From: Thermovirga lienii DSM 17291
GTDB taxonomy: Bacteria; Synergistota; Synergistia; Synergistales; Thermovirgaceae
DNA: 64,000 nt
NCBI GenBank assembly: GCA_000233775.1
Contig: CP003096.1
Location: 1,018,501-1,082,500, forward strand
Reading direction: 5' to 3'
In this document: one piece after another, positions 9,824 through 19,577 of the stretch
Layout: each line of letters opens with the position of its first letter
How positions within the stretch are numbered: position 1 is the first letter of the stretch
The notes under the pieces: model-generated
Seen by the model: the letters and a program-made list of their open reading frames with translations, nothing else
What the model was told of the DNA's origin: nothing
The model's database searches: none
Made by a program: the position numbers and the translations under genes

Positions 9824-10270
9824 ATGGCTAACAGGTCAGCGGCAGTTTTGCGCCATAGGCTATGGAAAGGATTTAATAATGTTAAAACTTCGCATATCGT
9901 AATAGCCGCGTTTGTACTTATATTCTTGTCAATAGGGGGATTAGTTAGCCTGCGACTTTATGCCCTTAACCTCGAATATCAGTTGAGTAGATTAGAGCAA
10001 AAAATTGCCGCGCAGAAGGAAATAAACCTAAAACTTGAAAAAACGTTGGCATCGCTAGTAAGTCCTGGCAGGGTTTTCGATTATGCGAAAGCTTCTTTGG
10101 GAATGAAGACAGACAGCCAGGTTGACATAGTTCGCATAAAAAACAATAATGTCACAGTGCTGTTGGCAAAAGATTCAGGTGCCAGTGAAAGCCCAAGCCA
10201 AGTCGATAAGACTGGATCACTGTTGGCCAAGCTGCTGAATTTTGTGACGAAAAAAGCGTTTGCTAGATAA
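9824..10270 (+). CDS. ftsL: FtsL-like septum protein
   Basis: Small bitopic membrane protein (148 residues). There is a short basic cytoplasmic segment, one hydrophobic helix at about residues 24-46 (IVIAAFVLIFLSIGGLVSL), then a leucine-rich coiled coil (about 48-85, LEYQLSRLEQKIAAQ) and a Ser/Lys-rich extracytoplasmic tail. FtsL sequences are poorly conserved, so the call rests on this topology plus the position between rsmH and ftsI, where FtsL is found across bacteria. It starts 5 bases after the rsmH stop. It should act in the divisome with FtsQ/DivIB and FtsW-FtsI. Confidence 0.75.
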   Translation: MANRSAAVLRHRLWKGFNNVKTSHIVIAAFVLIFLSIGGLVSLRLYALNLEYQLSRLEQKIAAQKEINLKLEKTLASLVSPGRVFDYAKASLGMKTDSQVDIVRIKNNNVTVLLAKDSGASESPSQVDKTGSLLAKLLNFVTKKAFAR

Positions 10271-10320
10271 CATATAACATGTAATTTTACTTTTCATAAA
10301 CGGAAGGTCTTCGAAATCTT

Positions 10321-11976
10321 ATGAAACGTAATATAGGTGTGCACTGGTTTTTGTTTTTTTTGGCGTTTCTAGTGGTATTTTTCAGGCTTTATCAGCTTCA
10401 TTTCAACCCCGATCCTAGGACAAAACATCAATCAGAATCTCAATATTGGTCAAAATTGAACTTAAGTTCTCCTCGCGGCATCATTGCTGACAGAAATGGA
10501 GTGCCCTTAGCTATTTCTGTCCCAGCTATAACGTTATTCGTGGATCCTCTTTTTTGGAATCCCAAGAACGCAGAGTTGATAAAGCCTATTCTTTCAGAGG
10601 AACGTTATAGGCGGCTTAAGGGTGAGCTTAAAGGTAGGTATTTCCCTGTTGCAAGAAAGCTAAACTTTGAAAAAGCAAGTGAAATAATAGAAAAGGATAT
10701 TCAAGGATTATTTTGGGTAAAGGAGTATAAAAGGTTTTATCCCCATGGCGAGTTTATGGCCCAGATGCTGGGCTTTTGTGACATAGACGATAGGGGGCTA
10801 GCTGGATTAGAGTACCTTTGGGATTTTTTGTTATATGCGCCTCCCAAAGTTTTGACAGTAACTAAGGATGCTTCAGGCAAAGTAATAAGTTTCCCTACAT
10901 ATGGTGATAAAAGCTGGGGAAAGGAATATAAGGGTGAAGTTCACCTTACAATAGACTCTAGAATTCAACACATAGTGGAGAAATACTTGAAAAAAGCATT
11001 CAAGATTCATCGTGCCGACTGGGCTGCAGCAGTTTTGATGAATCCAAAGACAGGAGAAATATTGGCTTCTTCGAGTTTGCCTGAATTTGATCCTAATAAG
11101 CGGGAAACTCTCATTAATGCTGAATCTCTGCGCAACAATGTCATATCTAGAGTTTACGAGCCGGGGTCGACGTTGAAACCTGTAATGATGAGCATAGCTC
11201 TAACAGAAGGGAAAGCAACACCGCAAAAAGATCATTTTTATTGTACTGGCAAAATACGAGTAGCTGATACGACTATACATGATGTCAAGCCCCATGGCAG
11301 TTTGGACTTGAAGGGTGTCATAATTAATTCCTGCAATGTAGGTATGGCCACCATAGGCATGAGATTGGATCCCAAGCGAACATATGGTCACCTGAGTAGA
11401 TTTGGATTCGGAATGAAGACTGGTGTAGAGCTTCCTGGGGAAGAAAGGGGATTGTTAAACACTCCAGAATTATGGCAAGGTTCTGTTCCTGCAAATATAG
11501 CCATTGGGCAAGGTATAGGCGTTACACCTTTGCAGTTGGCTCGAGCAATATCGGCGGTTGCCAATGGAGGGTATTTGGTGAAGCCCTTTTTAGTAAAGGA
11601 AGCAGTAACAGCTCAAGGCGAAGTAGTATACCAAGGAAGACCTGAAAACCTCGGCCAAGTTATGTCGAAAGAGACGTCCAATTGGCTTAAGTCCGCAATG
11701 GAAGATGTTGTGAAGCAAGGAACAGGGCAAGTTGTGGGCAGGAAAGACGTAAGGATAGCGGGAAAAACAGGGACCGCTCAAGTAGCTAAAGGAGGTATAT
11801 ACCAGAAGGGTGTTTTTGTGTCCTCTTTTGTGGGTTTTTGGCCAGTTGAGGATCCTAATAATTTACTTTTGATAGTTATTGGACACCCTAAGGGCAAAGC
11901 TCACTTTGGCAGTGAGGTGGCGGCTCCAGTTTTCAGGGACGTCATGGAAGATGTTCTTAAGTTACCCACGAGATAA
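10321..11976 (+). CDS. ftsI: Penicillin-binding protein FtsI (septal transpeptidase)
   Basis: Class B penicillin-binding protein that cross-links septal peptidoglycan. After an N-terminal membrane anchor (about residues 8-22) comes the pedestal domain with SSPRGIIADRNGVPLA. The transpeptidase domain holds all three active-site motifs: S283-T-L-K286 in EPGSTLKP, S337-C-N339, and K482-T-G484 in AGKTGTAQ. At 551 residues it is of ordinary length. I see no PASTA repeats, unlike many Firmicute homologues. The likely ribosome-binding site, GGAAGG at 10302-10307, is 13 bases from the ATG, slightly far. Confidence 0.95.
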   Translation: MKRNIGVHWFLFFLAFLVVFFRLYQLHFNPDPRTKHQSESQYWSKLNLSSPRGIIADRNGVPLAISVPAITLFVDPLFWNPKNAELIKPILSEERYRRLKGELKGRYFPVARKLNFEKASEIIEKDIQGLFWVKEYKRFYPHGEFMAQMLGFCDIDDRGLAGLEYLWDFLLYAPPKVLTVTKDASGKVISFPTYGDKSWGKEYKGEVHLTIDSRIQHIVEKYLKKAFKIHRADWAAAVLMNPKTGEILASSSLPEFDPNKRETLINAESLRNNVISRVYEPGSTLKPVMMSIALTEGKATPQKDHFYCTGKIRVADTTIHDVKPHGSLDLKGVIINSCNVGMATIGMRLDPKRTYGHLSRFGFGMKTGVELPGEERGLLNTPELWQGSVPANIAIGQGIGVTPLQLARAISAVANGGYLVKPFLVKEAVTAQGEVVYQGRPENLGQVMSKETSNWLKSAMEDVVKQGTGQVVGRKDVRIAGKTGTAQVAKGGIYQKGVFVSSFVGFWPVEDPNNLLLIVIGHPKGKAHFGSEVAAPVFRDVMEDVLKLPTR

Positions 11977-12018
11977 TGTTGAAGTCAACTTTGAAGTGGG
12001 ATAGGAGGAAGAAGGGTA

Positions 12019-13554
12019 ATGATCAAATTAAAAGACCTGATAGCTTTTCTTGAGGCGAAAGGACATTTAAAAGAAATTTACATTCCAGATGGTTACAGAG
12101 AAAAATGGTTGAGTCAGGAAATTAGCGACTGCTTTCACGACTCGAAGGAAGTGACAAAAGGGTCCATATTTGCATGTATAAGGGGTAGTAAGTTCGATGG
12201 ACATGATTACGTCGAAAGCGCTCGTCAAAAGGGGGCGTCAGCCATCTTGGCTGAAAAAACGGTAAAAGTGGATGTTCCTTGTATTGTAGTGAGTGATGTG
12301 CGTAGTGTACTAGGTGAAGTAGCCAGTGCAGTTCATGATTTTCCATCGGAAAAATTGATAATGATCGCCGTGACAGGTACGAACGGTAAAACAACTACGA
12401 CATATATGACTAGAACCATTTTGGAAGCCTCAGGGATCAAAACAGGTTTAATCGGCACAGTTATCTATGATGATGGTCGTAATGTGTCCGAAGCTTCGCG
12501 TACTACGCCTGAAGCCTCAGATGTTCAGCGACTGCTCAGAAACATGATCAATAACGGGTGTAAAGCCTGTGTTATGGAAGCATCATCTCATGGCATTGCT
12601 CAGGGCAGGCTCAGTGGATGTAGGTACGATGTGGCTGTATTCACTAATTTGACACCAGAGCACCTGGATTACCATGGAGATATGGAGTCTTATTTCAAGA
12701 CTAAGTCCACATTATTTGAAAACTTTATGAAAAATGGGAAAGGTCGTTTTGTAATAAATGAGGACGATGAGTATGGGAAAATTTTGATCGACAAACATAA
12801 AGATAAAACCATTGCTTTTACGTTAAGAGAGCCAAGATTGGTTGCAAAAGAACATCTCAAGGGCGTTATAAAGGGAATGGACCTATGGGGTACTTCCATT
12901 GAGGTTAAGTCATCAATAGAAGGATACAATGGCCTGTTTTTAAATCTTCCTACGATTGGTGAGTACAACGCTGCAAACGCCCTTGGGGCAGTTGGGACTG
13001 CAGCGTTTTTGGGAGTAGAACCGAAATTAGTTAGAGATGCTCTTAAAGAAATGAGAAGCGTTCCTGGAAGGCTTGAAAAGTACATATTTGAAAATGGTCC
13101 TACTGCGGTAATAGATTATGCTCACACTCCTGATGCCTTAGAGAAGGCTTTGAGTACCCTCAGAAAGGTTTGCAAGGGTAACCTTTGGGTTGTGTTCGGT
13201 TTGGGTGGAAATAGGTATCAAGATAATCGTCCAGAGATGGGTAAGGTGGCTTCCAGGCTGTCCGATAGAATAGTTATAACCGTGGATAATCCCAGGAATG
13301 AAGATCCCCGGCAAATAGCTATGCAAATTAAAGAAGGAGCTGATAAAATAGCCGGGGCTCAGGTAGACATAATTCTTGATAGGAAAGAGGCGGTTTTCTA
13401 CGCCCTAGACAATGCTGAAAACGACGACATTGTCTTAATAGCTGGTAAAGGGCCCGAAAGGAACATTATATACGCCGATAAAGTCATTCCTTACAACGAT
13501 GGGGAAGCTGTAGAGGAGTGGAGTGTTTTGAGAGGTAGGAAAAAATGGAATTAG
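12019..13554 (+). CDS. murE: UDP-MurNAc-tripeptide synthetase MurE (diaminopimelate-type)
   Basis: Cytoplasmic Mur ligase adding the third stem residue to UDP-MurNAc-L-Ala-D-Glu. The 511 residues show the N-terminal UDP-binding domain (SRKV-type HDSKEV, RGSKFDGHDY), the ATP loop VTGTNGKTTTTYM (K124), and the C-terminal ligase domain. Residues 423-426 read DNPR, the motif that in characterised MurE enzymes binds meso-diaminopimelate rather than lysine, so the wall is predicted to be mDAP-type. The preceding 42 bp include GGAGGAAG as ribosome-binding site. The 3' end overlaps murF by 10 bases. Confidence 0.95.
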   Translation: MIKLKDLIAFLEAKGHLKEIYIPDGYREKWLSQEISDCFHDSKEVTKGSIFACIRGSKFDGHDYVESARQKGASAILAEKTVKVDVPCIVVSDVRSVLGEVASAVHDFPSEKLIMIAVTGTNGKTTTTYMTRTILEASGIKTGLIGTVIYDDGRNVSEASRTTPEASDVQRLLRNMINNGCKACVMEASSHGIAQGRLSGCRYDVAVFTNLTPEHLDYHGDMESYFKTKSTLFENFMKNGKGRFVINEDDEYGKILIDKHKDKTIAFTLREPRLVAKEHLKGVIKGMDLWGTSIEVKSSIEGYNGLFLNLPTIGEYNAANALGAVGTAAFLGVEPKLVRDALKEMRSVPGRLEKYIFENGPTAVIDYAHTPDALEKALSTLRKVCKGNLWVVFGLGGNRYQDNRPEMGKVASRLSDRIVITVDNPRNEDPRQIAMQIKEGADKIAGAQVDIILDRKEAVFYALDNAENDDIVLIAGKGPERNIIYADKVIPYNDGEAVEEWSVLRGRKKWN

Positions 13555-14939
13555 CCAGATTCGTATCTTTGGAAGAGGTGGCGGAAGTATTAAATGCCAA
13601 ATTTATAAAAGGGGAAAAGACCTTTTTAGGTACCCCTTTGAGCGTTGATACCAGGACAATGAAGGAAGGGCAGGGCTTTATTGCCCTTAAAGGTTCCAAA
13701 GTGGACGGGCACAAGTATGTGAAAGACGCCATTGATAAAAACGCAAGTTATTTGATCGTAGAAGAAGCGAAACTAGATGAAATTTTGCCAACGGCAATAC
13801 AGAAGCAAGTTTCGTTGCTAGCAGTTAAAGATACAAGCCTTGCTCTTAAAAAGCTCGCGCAGTTCATTTTTAGTGAAAAAAGCAACCTAAAAGAGGTCAT
13901 TTCGATTACTGGCACCGCTGGGAAGACCACCACTCGGGAGTGCCTAGCGGCCGCTCTAGGTTCAGCGTTTAAAGTTCATTCCGCCATAAAAAGCTATAAC
14001 ACCTGGATAGGGTGCGCTTTGACTATTGCTTCTATGCCCATTGATACAGAGATCCTAATCCTTGAGATGGGCACCAACCATCCTGGCGAAATAATGGAAA
14101 TGGTTGAATTATTCCCTCCATCCATAGGAGTGATTACTTCAGTGGGGCCTGGTCATCTGGAGGGGTTAGGAGACATCAATGGGGTGATAAAGGCTAAAAG
14201 TGAACTTTTGGCATCCAACAAACTTCATACTTTTTATTACAATGCCGACATTCCTCTTTTGGAAGAAGCAGTAGAAAACTATCCCTCAACTTTTGAGAAG
14301 ATAGGTGTGGGTTTTGAAAGAGGTAAAGTAAGATTGGCTGTAGAAAGATTTTTCCTTAACGAAGAAGGTGCAAACCTTAGAGTAACAGTCTCGGAAAAGG
14401 ACATGAACCATGTTTTTGATTCATTGCTATTTGGTCTCCAAAACGCCTACTCAATAGGTTTCGCTGTATCAGTATCAAGACACCTATCATTAGAGGTAGA
14501 GGATATCGCTGAAGCTTTAAAGCGGGTTTCGCCTCTTGATGGAAGAGGCAAGATAGGAAAGACTTTAAGGGGAGCCGTCTATATTGATGAAACATATAAC
14601 GCAAATCCATTGTCATTGAAAGCTGCAATGGACAACTTGAAAATGCTCGAGGTTAAAGGGAAAAAAATATTAGTGCTCGGCAGCATGAAGGAGTTAGGTG
14701 AATATAGCGCTTATTGGCACCAAGTCATTTTAGAAGAAGCTAATTTTGCGGATTTAGTTGTTCTAGTTGGTGATGAGTGGCCCTCTAGAGATCTAGGCCC
14801 TAACTTTGTCAAATGTGAAAGTAACCAAGAGGCAGCATTGTTATTGAGAGAAAAACTGAACCCAGAAGATGTAGTTCTATTGAAGGGGTCAAGAAGCAAC
14901 AAGTTGGAAGAAATAATTTACGACTTGAGGGGTTTATGA
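13545..14939 (+). CDS. murF: UDP-MurNAc-tripeptide-D-Ala-D-Ala ligase MurF
   Basis: Adds D-Ala-D-Ala to complete the UDP-MurNAc pentapeptide. The 464 residues match the family. It has an N-terminal domain with SVDTRTMKEGQGFIALKG, the ATP loop ITGTAGKTTTRE around K127, the central EMGTNHPGEI segment, and DETYNANPLSLKAAMD in the C-terminal domain. The loop has Ala where most MurF proteins have Asn or Ser (GSNGKT), a mild variant. No D-Ala-D-Ala ligase gene is found in this window. It overlaps murE and mraY, so translation is probably coupled through the group. Confidence 0.95.
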   Translation: MELARFVSLEEVAEVLNAKFIKGEKTFLGTPLSVDTRTMKEGQGFIALKGSKVDGHKYVKDAIDKNASYLIVEEAKLDEILPTAIQKQVSLLAVKDTSLALKKLAQFIFSEKSNLKEVISITGTAGKTTTRECLAAALGSAFKVHSAIKSYNTWIGCALTIASMPIDTEILILEMGTNHPGEIMEMVELFPPSIGVITSVGPGHLEGLGDINGVIKAKSELLASNKLHTFYYNADIPLLEEAVENYPSTFEKIGVGFERGKVRLAVERFFLNEEGANLRVTVSEKDMNHVFDSLLFGLQNAYSIGFAVSVSRHLSLEVEDIAEALKRVSPLDGRGKIGKTLRGAVYIDETYNANPLSLKAAMDNLKMLEVKGKKILVLGSMKELGEYSAYWHQVILEEANFADLVVLVGDEWPSRDLGPNFVKCESNQEAALLLREKLNPEDVVLLKGSRSNKLEEIIYDLRGL

Positions 14940-15907
14940 TGATAAGTTCCAGCGTAATGTTTGTGGGAATAGGCGCATTTTTTCTAAATACCTTGTTGCA
15001 GTCTTTGTGGATATCTTATTGCAAACGAAAAAGCATGTCTCAAGCTATGAAAGAATATGGTCCTAGTCACCATATTAGTCTCAAGGCAGGGACTCCCTCC
15101 ATGGGAGGAGTAGTTTTTATTATTACCTTCCTGCTCTTTTCTGTTCTCATCTACATTATAGAGGGTCCGGCGTTAAAGAAGTTTTTGCCCATTGTTGGAA
15201 TACCCTTTACTGCAGGATGCATTGGTTTTTTAGACGATTTCCTCAAGCATCGGAAAAATTCCAGCGAAGGTTTTTCAAGCCTAGGCAAGCTGACGCTCCA
15301 GATTTTACTTGCAGCTCCTTGGGTATATTTCATAGTTTTCTGGGGAAACAACATGCTTTTGCATGAGGTGAAACTTTGGGGACCTGCGACAGCTTTCTTG
15401 TTTTTGTTCTTGATTGTGGGTTCTATGAATGCTGTTAACATAACAGATGGGTTGGATGGTCTTGCAGCAGGCAGCTGTGCTATCTCTTTCTTGGCAATGT
15501 CAGTCTTGCTACATTTTTCGAAATCAGAACTTATGATAAGTATCGTTGGCCTAGCCATTGCAATTTCATTTTTGTGGCATAATGCCCATCCGGCCAAAGT
15601 CTTTATGGGGGATACAGGATCTCATTTCTTAGGGGGACTTTTGGCATCCATAAGTATATGTACAGGCAATGCCCTGATGCTCATACCCTTTTCTTTTTTA
15701 ATGGGAGTGGAGATACTATCGGTAATCTTACAACTACTATCTATTCATTTTAGAGGGAAGAAAATATTTAAAATGAGCCCTCTGCATCATCACTTTGAAC
15801 TTGTGGGCTGGAAGGAAACCCAGGTGGTAGTCCGGTTTTGGCTAATTCATGTCGTAGGCATGGTTACCTTCATAGTAACTTTTAATATGCTAGGTTTGAT
15901 TGAATAA
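14936..15907 (+). CDS. mraY: Phospho-MurNAc-pentapeptide translocase MraY
   Basis: Integral membrane enzyme that transfers phospho-MurNAc-pentapeptide to undecaprenyl phosphate, making lipid I. About ten hydrophobic segments are spread over 323 residues. Family motifs include GTPSMGGVVF, FLDDFLKHRKNSSEG, NAVNITDGLDGLAAG and MSPLHHHFELVGW, which contain the Asp and His residues of the Mg2+ active site. The start ATG overlaps the murF stop as ATGA; GAGGGG lies 4 bases upstream, close but usable. A second ATG three bases on is equally possible. Confidence 0.96.
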   Translation: MMISSSVMFVGIGAFFLNTLLQSLWISYCKRKSMSQAMKEYGPSHHISLKAGTPSMGGVVFIITFLLFSVLIYIIEGPALKKFLPIVGIPFTAGCIGFLDDFLKHRKNSSEGFSSLGKLTLQILLAAPWVYFIVFWGNNMLLHEVKLWGPATAFLFLFLIVGSMNAVNITDGLDGLAAGSCAISFLAMSVLLHFSKSELMISIVGLAIAISFLWHNAHPAKVFMGDTGSHFLGGLLASISICTGNALMLIPFSFLMGVEILSVILQLLSIHFRGKKIFKMSPLHHHFELVGWKETQVVVRFWLIHVVGMVTFIVTFNMLGLIE

Positions 15908-15936
15908 ACATATTTGGTATGTAGGGAGAGAGAATA

Positions 15937-17310
15937 TTGGAAAACAAGAAACTGAACGGATTGCATGAAGGCTGTAAATTAACAATCATTGGAGCAGGAG
16001 TTAGTGGGAGAGCTTTAGCTTCTTTAGCAGTGCGTTTAGGCTTTTCTGTTTTTGTTACTGATAAGGCAGAGATAAATCCGAAGACCAAGGAAATTATAAA
16101 GAGATACGGAATAGAGTATGAGGAGAGAGGGCACACAGAGAAAGCCTTGGAAGCTGATGCCTTGGTTTTGAGTTCAGGAATATCCCCCAGAGCACCCATA
16201 ATTGAGGGTGCTCTAAAGAGAGGGATACCGGTTGTTGGAGAACTTGACTTTGTTTTTCCACATCTAAAAAGTAAGGTGATAGGCGTAACAGGGACAAATG
16301 GTAAGACAACCACTACTTCCCTTATAGCCCACCTGTTAACCAATGGTGGATTTGAGGCTGAAGCCGTAGGCAATATAGGTAATGCTTTGGCCGATTATGC
16401 GTTTTCTGACCACGAGTGGTTAGTAGTAGAAGTGAGTAGTTTTCAACTTTATTGGAGTCAATATGCTAGCTTCGATATTTCGGTGATAACAAACATCGCA
16501 CCAGACCATCTTGATTGGCATGGTTCTTACGAAGAATATTTCGCCTCCAAAACTAAAATATTTAATTTGACCAGTGACAATGGCATAGGTATATGCCAAG
16601 CGCGAGATGTGGAAGAGATAAAAAAACAATTAAACAGACCTCTCAAGATAATTCCCTTTGTTGATAATAAGAATAAAGTTGTTGATTGGCCTGAGGGGAT
16701 ATATTTTGAGGATGGACAATGTGTATTACGTGATGATAGCAAGATCAGACTCTTTGATGTGAGTAATGTGCATTTGATAGGGACTCACAACCTAGAGAAC
16801 GCAGCGATGTCTGCTGTAGTAGCTTACTATTCGGGGCTAGATCCCCAAGTCATAGAAGAGGGTATAGATAGTTTTAAGGCTTTACCTCATAGATGTGAGG
16901 AGGTAGCTAATAAAAATGGAATAAGATATGTCAACGATTCTAAAGGGACCAATGTGTCTTCAACCGTTGCTGCACTAAATTCTATAGAAGGCAAGAAAAT
17001 AATCATCTTGGGCGGTAAGGGTAAAGGGGAAGATTACGGACCTCTTGCAGAAGCTGTAAAAGAGCACACGGAAGCAGCAATTCTAATGGGAGAAGAAAAA
17101 ATTAAGATAGCCGAAGCACTAAGTCGAAAAGGATACACAAATTTCCATTTAGCAAATTCTATGGAAGAAGCCGTTGAAAAAGCAGTAAGCTTGGCTTCTC
17201 CTGGATGTACTGTCCTGCTTTCGCCTGCGTGTACGAGTTGGGACATGTATGAAAACTACAAGGCAAGAGGTGAACATTTCCGAAAAGTCGTGAATGAGTT
17301 AACCGATTGA
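15937..17310 (+). CDS. murD: UDP-MurNAc-L-alanine:D-glutamate ligase MurD
   Basis: Cytoplasmic Mur ligase adding D-glutamate. The 457 residues include an N-terminal Rossmann domain (IGAGVSGRALASLAV), the ATP loop VTGTNGKTTTTSL, the NIAPDHLDWHGSYEEY segment, and a C-terminal domain with NDSKGTN and LLSPACTSWDMYENYKARG, both diagnostic of MurD. The start is a TTG at 15937 (MENKKLNG) behind GGGAGAG at 15924-15930; no ATG is available nearby. The 29-bp gap after mraY shows no terminator. Confidence 0.95.
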   Translation: MENKKLNGLHEGCKLTIIGAGVSGRALASLAVRLGFSVFVTDKAEINPKTKEIIKRYGIEYEERGHTEKALEADALVLSSGISPRAPIIEGALKRGIPVVGELDFVFPHLKSKVIGVTGTNGKTTTTSLIAHLLTNGGFEAEAVGNIGNALADYAFSDHEWLVVEVSSFQLYWSQYASFDISVITNIAPDHLDWHGSYEEYFASKTKIFNLTSDNGIGICQARDVEEIKKQLNRPLKIIPFVDNKNKVVDWPEGIYFEDGQCVLRDDSKIRLFDVSNVHLIGTHNLENAAMSAVVAYYSGLDPQVIEEGIDSFKALPHRCEEVANKNGIRYVNDSKGTNVSSTVAALNSIEGKKIIILGGKGKGEDYGPLAEAVKEHTEAAILMGEEKIKIAEALSRKGYTNFHLANSMEEAVEKAVSLASPGCTVLLSPACTSWDMYENYKARGEHFRKVVNELTD

Positions 17311-17323
17311 TGGAAGGGATAGC

Positions 17324-18493
17324 ATGAGGGAGTCATCACAGGATCATCACAGTGATGCAAGTGATGCACTTGCGGGATTGCAAGCAAATAGCCTAATCAA
17401 AGAGGATAGAAACCCCTTAGTAATGTTGCTATGGGGGATCCCTCTTGTACTTAATACTTTTGGGGTAATAATGATAACCTCTGTGGGCACTAACATTTCC
17501 ATAGCGAGGTGGGATGCCCCCTTTGTTCTTGCCATAAAACAGATCCAATGGTCCATAATTGCTGTTTTAGGAATGATTGTTTGCTATGCAATACCTTTCA
17601 GAATCTGGAGAAGATATTCTGGCGTCTTTTGGTTTCTATCTCTCGGGTTGATGTATCTGACGCTACTCCCGGGGATGCCTAAAGTTTATGGGGCCTCAAG
17701 GTGGATAAATCTTGGAGTGTTTTCAATCCAGCCATCGGAGGTCCTATTTGTTTTTTCAGTTATACACTTGAGTAAGAAATTGCATGAAAAAGATATATCC
17801 AAAAGAAGGGCTTTTTTCCGAACGATATTAATGTATGCTTTGGCTTTTTTCCCTTTCGTTTTGCAACCTGACTATGGAGGTGCTATTCTCTTATTTGTTT
17901 TAATGATGGGTATTTATGTAGAGGCTCATGGTTGGGCTTACCCTCTTACATGTGGAGGGGCTTTGGGCGCCATCATGTTTATCCCTCTTCTGTTTAGCCC
18001 TTACAGGATGGCGCGAGTGCTCGCTTTCTTGGATCCCTGGGAGGATCCAAGAGGTAAGGGATTTCAGATTATTCAGGGGTTCATTGCCTTTGCCAATGGA
18101 GGCCTTTGGGGAGTTGGGCTAGGACAGGGACTTCAAAAATTGAGGTATCTTCCAGCTGCCCATACAGATTTCATTTTTGCTGCTATCGGTGAAGAACTAG
18201 GATTTGTGGGTACATCATTGGTCTTGGTCCTGTTTATTTGCTGGTTTGCAGTAATTCTAAGGTTTTACGTAGATTTTAAAGGCACGATTACTGGAACATT
18301 GCTATGGGGCTTTGCTATATCTGTAGCCTTGCCATTGCTCGTCAATTTGGGGGGAGTGCTCAAGCTTTTTCCTATGACAGGGGTGCCTTTACCTTTTATA
18401 AGTTATGGTGGTAGCGCCCTTGTAATGATGTGGGCGAGGGTAGGATTTTTGTTGGGGAGCATAAGAGATGGGCTTTCAGAACAAAAAGCTTAA
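17324..18493 (+). CDS. ftsW: SEDS-family peptidoglycan polymerase FtsW
   Basis: Polytopic membrane glycosyltransferase that polymerises lipid II at the septum together with FtsI. After a hydrophilic N-terminus of about 30 residues come nine to ten hydrophobic helices over 389 residues. SEDS signatures are present: GASRWINLGVFSIQPSEVL, DPWEDPRGKGFQIIQG, AAHTDFIFAAIGEELGF, and the C-terminal PLPFISYGGSALV. GGAAGGGA at 17312-17319 positions the ATG. The location between murD and murG is the standard one and favours FtsW over the related RodA or SpoVE. Confidence 0.94.
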   Translation: MRESSQDHHSDASDALAGLQANSLIKEDRNPLVMLLWGIPLVLNTFGVIMITSVGTNISIARWDAPFVLAIKQIQWSIIAVLGMIVCYAIPFRIWRRYSGVFWFLSLGLMYLTLLPGMPKVYGASRWINLGVFSIQPSEVLFVFSVIHLSKKLHEKDISKRRAFFRTILMYALAFFPFVLQPDYGGAILLFVLMMGIYVEAHGWAYPLTCGGALGAIMFIPLLFSPYRMARVLAFLDPWEDPRGKGFQIIQGFIAFANGGLWGVGLGQGLQKLRYLPAAHTDFIFAAIGEELGFVGTSLVLVLFICWFAVILRFYVDFKGTITGTLLWGFAISVALPLLVNLGGVLKLFPMTGVPLPFISYGGSALVMMWARVGFLLGSIRDGLSEQKA

Positions 18494-19577
18494 GTTGGCT
18501 ATTGGGGCTGGTGGCACAGGAGGACATATAATACCCGCTTTGGCCTTTGCAAATTGGCTTAGAGGTAACCACCCTGAAGTGGAGTTTAAATTCTTTTGTG
18601 GCGCCAGGAACATTGAAAAAGAAATATACAGCGCTCACTCAATAGAACCTGAAGTATTACCTATTGAAGGGTCACCTATGTGGGGAAACCTATTCCAACG
18701 GACAAGCAGGTTGTGGCGAATGATAATCTCCTTTGGTATTGTCAGGAACTACTTCAAGAAATGGAAACCAGATGTGGTCATAACCTTCGGGGGATATGTT
18801 TCTCTGCCGTTGTTGCATGTCTCTTTTAGGGCCAAGATCCCAGCTTTTGTGCACGAACAAAACGTCATTGCTGGGAAAGTGACCAAGCTGGCGTATAAAG
18901 CTGGTTTTGAAGTTTTATCAGGCTGGGAAAAATTGGAGGGCGTTAAAGAGTACAGATATGTTGGCATACCTTTGAGGAGATTTCAATGTTTGCCCAGATG
19001 GGAAGCTTGGCATAAACTTAACATGAAAGATCATCCACCCTCAGGACCCATAGTTTTAAGTCTTGGTGGGTCTCTTTTTAGTGAGAAAATGAGGACCTTA
19101 GCATTGAAATTAGCAAGTAGAGAAAGTTTCAAAAAATGGTTTTTCTTGGTTTTGGGAGATGTGGCTCACCCCAATAAGCTAAAGGAGAATGTTTATCTGT
19201 TGCCTAAAACATGGGAGGTTGGCAATCTATATTCTTTGGCTGATATAGTTATTTCTAGAGCAGGAGCATCAACGCTAGCGGAATTGAGTTATTGGAATAT
19301 ACCAGCGATAGTTGTTCCCTGGCTGGAAGCTGCAGATGGCCACCAGCTGGCAAACGCAAAGCTGTTTGAAGAGAAAGGTTACGGTAGAATATGGCTTGAG
19401 GGAGAAGAAAACATAAAATCCCTAGAAAACAAGATCTTGGATCTTCATAGTCGTCGTTTAAAGAAAAAAACAACGAATACAATGGCTGACCTTGCAGATA
19501 GGTCATCTGAACTAGTTTGGGAGAGCTTAAAAAGAGAGTTGAAGGGAGATGTGGATATTGACGGCGAGCAAGCTTAA
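18468..19577 (+). CDS. murG: Lipid II synthase MurG (GlcNAc transferase)
   Basis: Peripheral membrane glycosyltransferase (GT28) that adds GlcNAc to lipid I on the cytoplasmic face. The 369-residue protein has the N-terminal glycine-rich loop AGGTGGHIIPALA, HEQN in the acceptor domain (VHEQNVIAGK), SLGGSLFSEKM at the start of the C-terminal donor domain, and SRAGASTLAEL, the UDP-GlcNAc site. The middle glycine loop reads GGSLFS where most homologues have GGSQGA, a small departure. The start lies 26 bases inside ftsW. Confidence 0.93.
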   Translation: MGFQNKKLKLAIGAGGTGGHIIPALAFANWLRGNHPEVEFKFFCGARNIEKEIYSAHSIEPEVLPIEGSPMWGNLFQRTSRLWRMIISFGIVRNYFKKWKPDVVITFGGYVSLPLLHVSFRAKIPAFVHEQNVIAGKVTKLAYKAGFEVLSGWEKLEGVKEYRYVGIPLRRFQCLPRWEAWHKLNMKDHPPSGPIVLSLGGSLFSEKMRTLALKLASRESFKKWFFLVLGDVAHPNKLKENVYLLPKTWEVGNLYSLADIVISRAGASTLAELSYWNIPAIVVPWLEAADGHQLANAKLFEEKGYGRIWLEGEENIKSLENKILDLHSRRLKKKTTNTMADLADRSSELVWESLKRELKGDVDIDGEQA